From positions 18,064 to 82,063 of the forward strand of contig JADDMT010000121.1 in the NCBI GenBank assembly GCA_021401465.1: 64,000 nucleotides of DNA, written 5' to 3'. Below the pieces are notes generated by a model, which was not told the DNA's origin, made no database searches, and was given only the letters and a program-made list of their open reading frames with translations. This document shows, piece by piece, positions 57,401 through 64,000 of this stretch. Numbering within the stretch: the stretch's first letter is position 1; each line of letters starts with the position of its first letter. This DNA comes from Teratosphaeria epicoccoides. Its lineage: Eukaryota; Ascomycota; Dothideomycetes; Mycosphaerellales; Teratosphaeriaceae. A program made the translations under genes and the position numbers.

Positions 57401-58150
57401 ACAGGGGGTATAATAGGCCCCATAGCGGCTAACTGCCCTTAACTAGATCGATGGATAAGTCGTGAGGCCCATGTAGGGCTAGTTCCGTAGCAGCGTCTTC
57501 CGAGAAGGCCTCCTAGAGGTCAGAATACTCCGGCCTGAGCTTACTTGGCCTATCCTAGACTACACTAGCCACAGGCGCTACCGACATGACGAAGGTAAGG
57601 GTATTAGGGTCCCTTGCGTCCGCTAGGTACTCGCGGGCCTACGCTATGCGGACCTATTCGTGTCGCCTGCCTTTATGGCCCTGCTAGCGTATCTGCCTAG
57701 TCGCGAAGTTAATAGACAGGTTAAACTTCTCTAGCCATGGCTAGCCTAGGACTATATCGGCGCCATGGATGTCGCTATGTTAAAACTAGTCTAAAGTACC
57801 CCTTAGCTAGCCTGTACTGTCGCAGACTTGGAGCTGTATAGGGCTACTACTAGTCACCCTAAGGCGCTAGCCGTTTAGCCTAGCGTATTCCTCCGCTAGG
57901 GGGCCCGCAACTTCTAGTCTAACCTCCTTGGCGAGTCGGCTGTCGACAAAGTTGTCCTATGCGCCGCTGTCTAGTAGCGCCCTAACCTGTCGCTCGCCAA
58001 GTAGGCCTCGAATAGTAGCCCTGACTCGAAGCAGGCAGTAGTAGGCACCCTTACGCCTATACCTAGGCTCTACTACCTGCCTCTGCTCCTTAGTGTAGTA
58101 GACGTGGCTAGCTACGGCTTAGAGCTCGCTAGGCTAGCCCCAACTTTTTC
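54414..58150 (-). pseudogene. pol: Pol of B2
   Basis: Counterpart of pol in B1, read leftwards. The protease aspartate lies at 57971, YLDD at 56970..56978, integrase around 55300..55900, and the chromodomain-like tail near 54600..54700. The shared stop is at 54414. Between protease and RT it has 60 bp more than B1 (within about 57545..57640), encoding about 20 residues. Fewer in-frame stops than B1, but Gln/Trp TAG codons persist, so it is inactive. Confidence 0.88.
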
Positions 58151-59343
58151 CTACACTACCGCTCCTTCTGCAGGCAGCTTGCAATACCTCTTAATATGCC
58201 TAATCTGCTTGCACTAATAGCATTCGAGCTTAGCTATCTACGACGTAGTCTTCCTAGACAGGATCGACGTAGGCTAGCCTGAGCTAGGCCGCTCTAGGGT
58301 GCGCTTACGCCGCGGTTTGCCGTCCCGGGACCCGCTGCTGTCAGATGTCCTCCTCCTTTGGCTCTAGGGGGCCTGCTAACTAGGCTTCGGTACAGGGGGC
58401 CTAGATAGCCGACTAACGCCTAGCCGCTAGCTCTGACTAGCCCTGTCCTCCGCCCCTATTAACGTGGCGGGTAGTTGTTAGTCAGACTGCATAGCCCTCT
58501 TTAAGTCTACGTTTAAGCAGGATACGAAGGAGGCTATCTGCATAGCGGGCTAGTCCTCTTCGATCTCGGCCTAGTGCGACTTCATCTCTACTAGGAGCTA
58601 ACTTAGGGACATCGTGCCTTGCTGTAGCTTCTTCAAGGTGTCGAAGGCTACTTGTTACCTCTTGGCTAGTCGGCCTATGGAGTTAAGCATGACATCCTTC
58701 ATAGTGGCCTAGTCTAGGCCCTATAGGTTGTTGTCAGGGTATAGGGTAGCGCTCTTGCAGGCCTGACACTCCGATTAGACCTAGATGTCCTAGTATTTGT
58801 TTTAGTCGCTACCTATGTAGCTAGCGGCTATATCTACCTTCTAGTGCTCCTAGCCCTAGAGACCTAGGTGCCGCCAGAACTTGCGCTCTATAGAACATAC
58901 CTATTTGTTATAACAAGCCCTCGTACGCCTGTCGAAGACCTTAGGTTTAGCATATTTAGGCCCTCCCTGCCTAGGCTAGCCATACTAGTCCGAACTAGAC
59001 AGTTCTGCCTGCAACTAGCGGAGCTCTCGTTCTACTCGGGCTAGTTTAAGCTTCTACTCTACAACTCGGAGCCTAGCTTTGTCCCCTTGAAGCTTCGCTC
59101 CTAATCTAGACCTCTCTAGTTCGCGATCTACTATCGCCGTTAGCTCTACTTGCTAGAAAGGGTTAAACGGCCCCTACTATCTTTAGCCTCGAGCTAGTTT
59201 TCAAGACCTGCGCCCTAAGCGCTATCGTCTGGCCCTAGAGGGTCTAGTCGGTTACTAGCTGCGCCGCTTTCGCTAGGTAGTGTAGAGCCTATACTCCCTT
59301 GCTTACTATTAGCGCTAGCAGTACTACTTCTTGTAGTCGTCAT
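57970..59343 (-). pseudogene. gag: Gag of B2
   Basis: ATG at 59343. The zinc knuckle (first Cys codon at 58222) is complete here: CYxCKQIRHIKRYC with the x a TAG. The N-terminal frame relation is the same as in B1, so the single frame change near the N-terminus is shared by both copies. Overlaps pol at its end. Confidence 0.75.
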
Positions 59344-59384
59344 TACTATACGATGCCCGTTATGCTTAGTAGGATCAATTCGCG

Positions 59385-59641
59385 TGTAAAGTAACAGGAC
59401 TAACGTAGGCTAGCTAAAGTATAGGCTGTAGGTGTATAGTAGGACTACTCGAATCGATAGAGAAGGAAGTAGGATAAGTTAGGGGGATCGAGGAGTCCCC
59501 TTACTATGCCTAGGCCAGGCAGGCCCAGGCGGCCCGGGCCCTAATAGGGACGACCCTAGCTAGATCGCGCCCTGCTAGGCTAGTTAGGGCTAGTAAGTCG
59601 GTAGGTAGATTCTGTGGGGACGTGCGGAGGCAGTCCTGACA
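59385..59641 (-). repeat. 5' LTR of B2
   Basis: 257 bp; followed (leftwards) by CGCGAATTGATCC, the one-mismatch version of the candidate self-priming site. Confidence 0.93.
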
Positions 59642-60290
59642 ACTAGCTAGGGCGTATTAGCGAAGGCGCGGAGATCTATGCTTGCTTTCTTCGGTAAGCC
59701 TAGTGTAGCAAGTAAGGTGTCCCTCTACGCAGGCTTTCTGACCTACTAGCTAAGGGATTAGTTAACTACTCTCTATGGATTATTTCTCAAGCGAGCAAGA
59801 ACCCGTGTTAGCTATTTAACCGCGGCGTTAGAGGTCAAAGTCGACATGGCGTAGCGTAAATAGCTTAATAGCAAGATTAGTAGTACTACTCCTAGGCAGA
59901 GGGGTTTCTAGGTCGAGCTCTTATATACTCTCCTTATTAAGCCTATAGCTACGATACCTCTCGATCAAGTTAAACGGGAATTGTCGCGTATAGAGAGACG
60001 TGCGCTAGAACGATAGGTAGCAAAGGCTCTATAGAAAGGGTAGTAAATATACGAGGTAGATAAGCTAGCTAGCTGCCTAGACGCTAGCTAGTAGAGAGAT
60101 GTGCATGCAATGAGAGACTTTTAGCTAGTAGCACTAACTACTAATCCTGCGGCATGACTAATTAGTAGTTATGCACGTAGGTAGAAGACCTGCTTACAGC
60201 TATAGTAGGCGGCAATTCATGACTTTCTTGAGAACTTACTAAGCATCTACAAGGATCTTGCTCTTCTTAGCATCTTATGAAATCGCAGGT
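59642..60290 (+). pseudogene. Gene Z fragment in copy 2, downstream of B2
   Basis: Continuous equivalent of the 32684..32956 and 25490..25801 pieces of copy 1: VSYLTAALEVKVDMA, LLYTLLIKPIATIPLDQVKR, ELSRIERRALER. It then passes abruptly near 60250..60280 to sequence equivalent to about 24090. The C-terminal domain present in copy 1 is deleted here. Confidence 0.45.
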
Positions 60291-60553
60291 AAGATGTTAA
60301 TGTCCTTAGGCTACACTTCGTAGTCTATTAGGCCCTCGTAGAGACTAAGCATATTAACCTTACTATGAAGGTATACTCCTTGAACTAAAGCGGTAGTAGA
60401 AGGGATGCCGCTAATACTAGATGCCCTAGGTCTAGTATACCTCGCCCTAGTAGTAGAGGCGTAGGTTGCGAATAGCATGACATTAGCATAACGTCTATCT
60501 ATTACTATATGTTACGACTATGTAGCAGATTCTCTAGCCCTGCCTTGATTCTA
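60291..60553. other. Equivalent of 23793..24085 in inverted orientation
   Basis: Same interior sequence as copy 1, single copy of the segment that is duplicated there. No gene called. Confidence 0.4.
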
Positions 60554-60720
60554 ATGAATCTGACGAAGACTAGGAGGACGAGTTACTATTAAGAAGGCTA
60601 AGGGCAACTCTAGTCAGCCGTTTAGCACATTTTGCTACGATCTGACAGGGTGCTAAGCGGCTAACTAGAGTTGCACTTAGCCTTCTTATCGTCCTCCTAG
60701 TCTTCATGAGATTTATTAAT
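60554..60720. repeat. Foldback element in copy 2
   Basis: Inverted repeat equivalent to 23616..23792; arms share AAGACTAGGAGGACGAGT and GAAGGCTAAGGGCAACTCTA with reverse complements, one arm end eroded. Confidence 0.8.
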
Positions 60721-60769
60721 GCCATGCGCTCTATTAGTTAAGGCTAGAGCTAGCGACAGACTACATAAA

Positions 60770-61050
60770 CTATCTACCCTAGCTGCGTTCGAAAGTGCCG
60801 GCAGTATACCTATAGCACCTCACTCTACCTACTGTCACTAGATCTACGAGATAGGGTAATAGCATACTTAACCTAGCCGCGACTAAAGGTACTAGCGGTA
60901 TACCCGTAGTATCTCCTTCTATCTACTACTAGTATTTCCGCGAGATAGGGTAACAGCATACTTGACCTAGCTGTAATCAAAAGTGCTAGTAGTATACCCG
61001 TAGTACTTTAAGGCGTCTCTTGTGATTTACTACTAGTAGTTTTATTATAA
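60770..61050 (-). repeat. 94-bp repeats in copy 2, about 2 units
   Basis: The AGTATAC/GGTATAC landmarks recur at a 94-bp spacing. Fewer units than the 4.4 in copy 1. Confidence 0.75.
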
Positions 61051-61279
61051 CGTCCGTAGGTATAGGGCTAGCATTTAACCTACTAGTAGTATGCTTCTAG
61101 TACCCCTGACTACTTCTTGTGTACATCTAGCATCCTGACCCTTGCTCTTATTCTTCTAGTTAGTCGAACTAGTAGCGCTACTTACAGAAGTATTACTTAC
61201 GCTAGGGCTTGTAGTATGCTACCTTCATTAAGCTTACTAGTATAGCATTCGTTATGTATGTCATAATCGTTTACATTTG

Positions 61280-63225
61280 TTTCTCCTTAATTAGTCCTAA
61301 GTAGAGATACTAGCGACGCTACGCTTAAGCAATAGTAGCCCTTCCTTGCTAGTAGCCGTAATATCGCGCTCCTTAGCTATATTTAGGCAATGTAGCTCAT
61401 GTTTAGTTACTACCCTAGACTCTTGTTCCTTCTAGTCTGCGTTATATATAAAGTTGTAGGTCTTAAAGTTAGCAGTGTTGTTAATGTACATGTCACATTA
61501 GCTAGAGGTGTCATATTTGTCTATTAGCATAACGTGGATACTATAGTAGACGCTAGTAAGCCCGTAGCTATGGCGACCTTGCAGAGTACCTTCCTCTAGG
61601 CTAGAACGCATCGCTGTGATTACTATCATGCTATAAACATCGTCTGCTCTTCTAGCTAGATCCTTCGGCTAGAATAGGTCTACAAACACACCTATATAGG
61701 TTAGACATTTATTATGTGCTAGTATTATGTAGTTATAGCTATCTACTATGACGTGTAATTTCTTGTCTTAGAACGTTACGACATATAACAGGCAAGTAGG
61801 CAGCTAGCCCTTAAAGGCAACTACTAGGTTAATTTGTCTATTCACGCTAGTAGTCTTGTCTGTAACTAGCGGCACTTCGTACTCCTAGACCTAGAGCTAG
61901 TCGTTACAGTAATTATCCTAGATTCGTTGCTAGTTTAGTATACATCTAACGACGTCTAGCTTAGTTGCAGATAGATCGTTAGGATCCTTATGATGCATCT
62001 TCTAGTACTGTATACTAGCATAGAAAGATACCTCTAAATCGTCGACCTAATCTAGTCTTCTCTCGATCCTGTTAGGATTAAGACGCATTGTATTTAACGT
62101 CAATGTTATATTAGACGACGCCTAGCACTCTTTAACAAACACTGTAGTAGCATAACAGAAGTAAGGCCCTACCTCTAGCCCTATGTGTGCTACTACATTA
62201 CTAACTGTCCTCTATATGTCTCTAGCTAGTAACGATTAGCTAGATCTTAGCCTTCGCTAGCTAAGGAAGGCTTCGACATCCTTCTGCTCTATTAGTTAAG
62301 GCACTTCGCGCTCTTAAGCCTCTTAACGTTCGGCCGTAGTCTGCTACTAGAACGTTAGGCTAGTATCAAAGAATGTAAGCATAGTAATCTTTCGCTAGAA
62401 GTGCTCTATAATTTAGTCCTCCTATCCGTTCTTCTTGTTAGTTAATTTGAATAGCTTCTTAACGTATTCGATATGCTTGTGTTCGAAGTAGCTAGTATTA
62501 AGGTCTAGCGCGTTACTAAAGAGCCGTATTATGTCTACGTAGTATGTAAAGGCATGAAACTTAGGAAAACTAAAGTACACTTATAGTTTACACATATTAT
62601 CTACTATCTTAGGCTCCTCTGCTCGCTCTGTCTGCGCTTTCTTCTTTCTTAGCTCTCCTTTGCTTATATAGTACCCCCTAAACTCTTCTTTATACTAGTT
62701 ACATCAGAACAGAGCGAGGACTATAAACTAGAGTGTTTCGCTATCATGTAAAGGATATTACGCTAACTAAGAGAAGTCTACTATCGCCTGTAAGAACTAG
62801 ATAGCGCTATGTACCTTAGCCTCTTCTAATAGTAGCATGAAGACTAGGAGCAACTGTCGTAGCATACTCTTCTGTTCCTAGCCTGTCTATTAGCTTACTA
62901 CGGACATCTAGCTAAACACCTAGAGGTTCCTAAATGTAGGCACCGCCGTAAAACGACAGTCGATGATAACATCTAGTTAATAATCTATAATAGTCTTGCC
63001 TTTGTCACTCTTTCTTGCTACTTTATGCTAACTCTTAGCTTATAGGAGTACTACTCTAGCTTACTTCGAAGACAGAGGTAGTCGACTCTTAAGCAAATCT
63101 CGCGTCTAATCTATAACATACATTAATACGCCCTTAAAGAGTTAGTAGAGCACGTCTACTATTAGCGTCTTGTAGATATTTAGGCTAGGGTACCTAAATG
63201 CGAAGTTTAGTAGGTCGTACATGTA
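61280..63225 (-). pseudogene. Plavaka-type transposase, copy 2, C-terminal half
   Basis: Reverse-complement equivalent of about 20880..22880. The FPKFHA..YYVDLIRLF block lies near 62550 and the LRFIVLALF segment near 62720. The 18-bp minisatellite of copy 1 is absent (single unit near 62090). Its N-terminal half is cut off by element A4 at 63226 and would continue outside the window. Stops at Gln/Trp positions. Confidence 0.78.
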
Positions 63226-63715
63226 TGTCATAAGTGTCAGGAGTACTGTCCGGAGTACTGTAGGATACAGGATCATGTGGGTCCTAAGTGCTATGAGTCA
63301 TAGTACTGTCACAGGAGTACTATAAGTCATAGGCATAGTCATAGAAGAAAGGATCTGTCACGTGAGGACAGATCCCCGGATCTGTAGGGTTAGTCTACAG
63401 ATCTATGGGCTTACAAGGAAGAAGGGATCTGTCACGTGATGACAGACCCTTGGATCTATGGGGTTAGTCTACAGATCTACAGACACGGATCTGTCGGGTC
63501 TGTCGACAGATCTAACAGAGCTGCTCTGTCGCTCTCTAGTATATAGGGATAGCTTTAGGACAGGCAGTTAGGAGCTTCGTGCTTAATCTTAATTTAATCC
63601 TCTCTTGCTTAGAGGAGAGTCAGTTACAAGGTTAACTGCTATTGTCGATATTCTTCACAGCTCCCGAGTCTAACACCTAGTCACCTTCCTGCCATCGGCA
63701 CCTACCCTTATGACA
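63226..63715 (+). repeat. 5' LTR of A4
   Basis: 490 bp; keeps the GTCCGGAGTACT block and the GAGGAGAGTCAG segment of the A1 type. Confidence 0.93.
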
Positions 63716-63894
63716 TTTTAAGCACTACTTCTAGGGAAGCATCAGGAGACTCGGCGAGCGCTTGACATACGCCTATGTCAAGTAGTTCTTCAACTGTCAG
63801 TTCAAGCTCTAGCGACAGTCAACCGACACTACGAGAACAAGTTGCCGCTATACCTTAAATCACGTAGTAGCTTGAATCCATTCACCTTAGCGAG

Positions 63895-64000
63895 ATGGCT
63901 CTAGCATCCGTCGCAGGTTCAACTACCGGGAATGGACACGGCAACAACGGCTTCAAGATAGGAAGCCCTACAGAGTTCACAGGACAACGATCTTAAGTCG
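63895..64000 (+). pseudogene. gag: Gag of A4, first 35 codons
   Basis: ATG at 63895, MALASVAGSTTGNGHGNNG as in A1, then GSPTEFTGQRS; a TAA at about 63994 stands where A1 has CAA, so RIP has touched it. Truncated by the window edge. Confidence 0.85.

Larger units (their letters stand above)
52705..59641 (-). mobile_element. Ty3/gypsy element B2, full length, inverted
   Basis: 257-bp LTRs at 52705..52961 (3') and 59385..59641 (5'), flanked by ACTAG (52700..52704, 59642..59646). Its internal region is 60 bp longer than in B1. Several codons that are stops in B1 are intact here (for example CGA near 58028 versus TGA at 27419; CAA near 54435 versus TAA at 30951), so this is the better-preserved copy. 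Confidence 0.95.
52278..63225 (-). mobile_element. Plavaka-type DNA transposon, copy 2 (inverted, partial)
   Basis: The segments 52278..52704 and 59642..63225 are the reverse complement of copy 1 from about 40382 back to about 20880. They include gene Z, the foldback, the 94-bp repeats and the transposase C-terminal half. B2 is inserted at ACTAG and A4 at ATGTA; the rest lies beyond the window. Its outer end with the terminal repeat (equivalent to 40382..41132) is missing, lost with the 5' part of C. About 1.4 kb equivalent to 24090..25480 is absent. Confidence 0.85.
63226..64000 (+). mobile_element. Family A element A4, 5' end only
   Basis: 490-bp LTR (63226..63715) of the A1 type, preceded by ATGTA (63221..63225), which also stands at the uninterrupted site in copy 1 apart from one base. 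The leader and the gag start follow; the window ends inside gag. Confidence 0.93.

Overview
The window looks like a gene-poor, transposon-packed block from a filamentous ascomycete that has (or had) repeat-induced point mutation (RIP). Nearly every coding trace is broken by in-frame TAG where Gln (CAG) or Trp (TGG) is expected, the footprint of C-to-T change at CpA on both strands. The tetranucleotide CTAG is strikingly common, GT..AG introns with CTAAC-type branch sites are visible, and all recognisable genes belong to fungal transposons. I see no ordinary host gene, rRNA, tRNA or CRISPR array.

Layout. The scaffold is a large Plavaka-type (KDZ/CACTA-like) DNA transposon, copy 1 (about 1..41132, about 19.8 kb once insertions are subtracted). 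Its ends at 1..360 and 40771..41132 are inverted copies of each other with tandem subterminal repeats. It carries a Plavaka transposase (about 19300..22880, +), an SF2/SNF2-like helicase (7565..18478, +, split), a long unknown gene on the - strand (40739 down to about 24590, split twice), and one or two further - strand gene traces (2100..4100, 5375..5840). A second, inverted, partly deleted copy occupies 52278..63225 and runs off the right edge.

Four kinds of LTR insertion sit in these two copies. Family A (Ty3/gypsy chromovirus, LTR 441-490 bp): solo LTR 676..1116, full copies A1 8463..15480 and A2 32957..39937, truncated A3 42347..44730, and the start of A4 at 63226..64000. Family B (LTR 257 bp): B1 25807..32683 (+) and B2 52705..59641 (-). 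Family C: 44733..52277, lacking its 5' LTR and fused to truncated A3. Target-site duplications support most insertions: ATGTT (A1), GAGAG (B1), ACTAG (B2), TCTTT (solo), CTTGC/CTCGC (A2).

Most interesting. Each of the three retroelement families carries an extra gene, antisense to gag-pol, between pol and the 3' LTR. Each encodes a Cys-cluster (CxxC-rich) N-terminus followed by a charged or coiled-coil region. Family C also has a second, sense-strand gene divergent from it across only 73 bp. Family A shows a textbook -1 frameshift signal at the gag-pol overlap, and families A and B show LTR/primer-site complementarity suggesting self-priming. All assignments come from reading the sequence; no database search was run.
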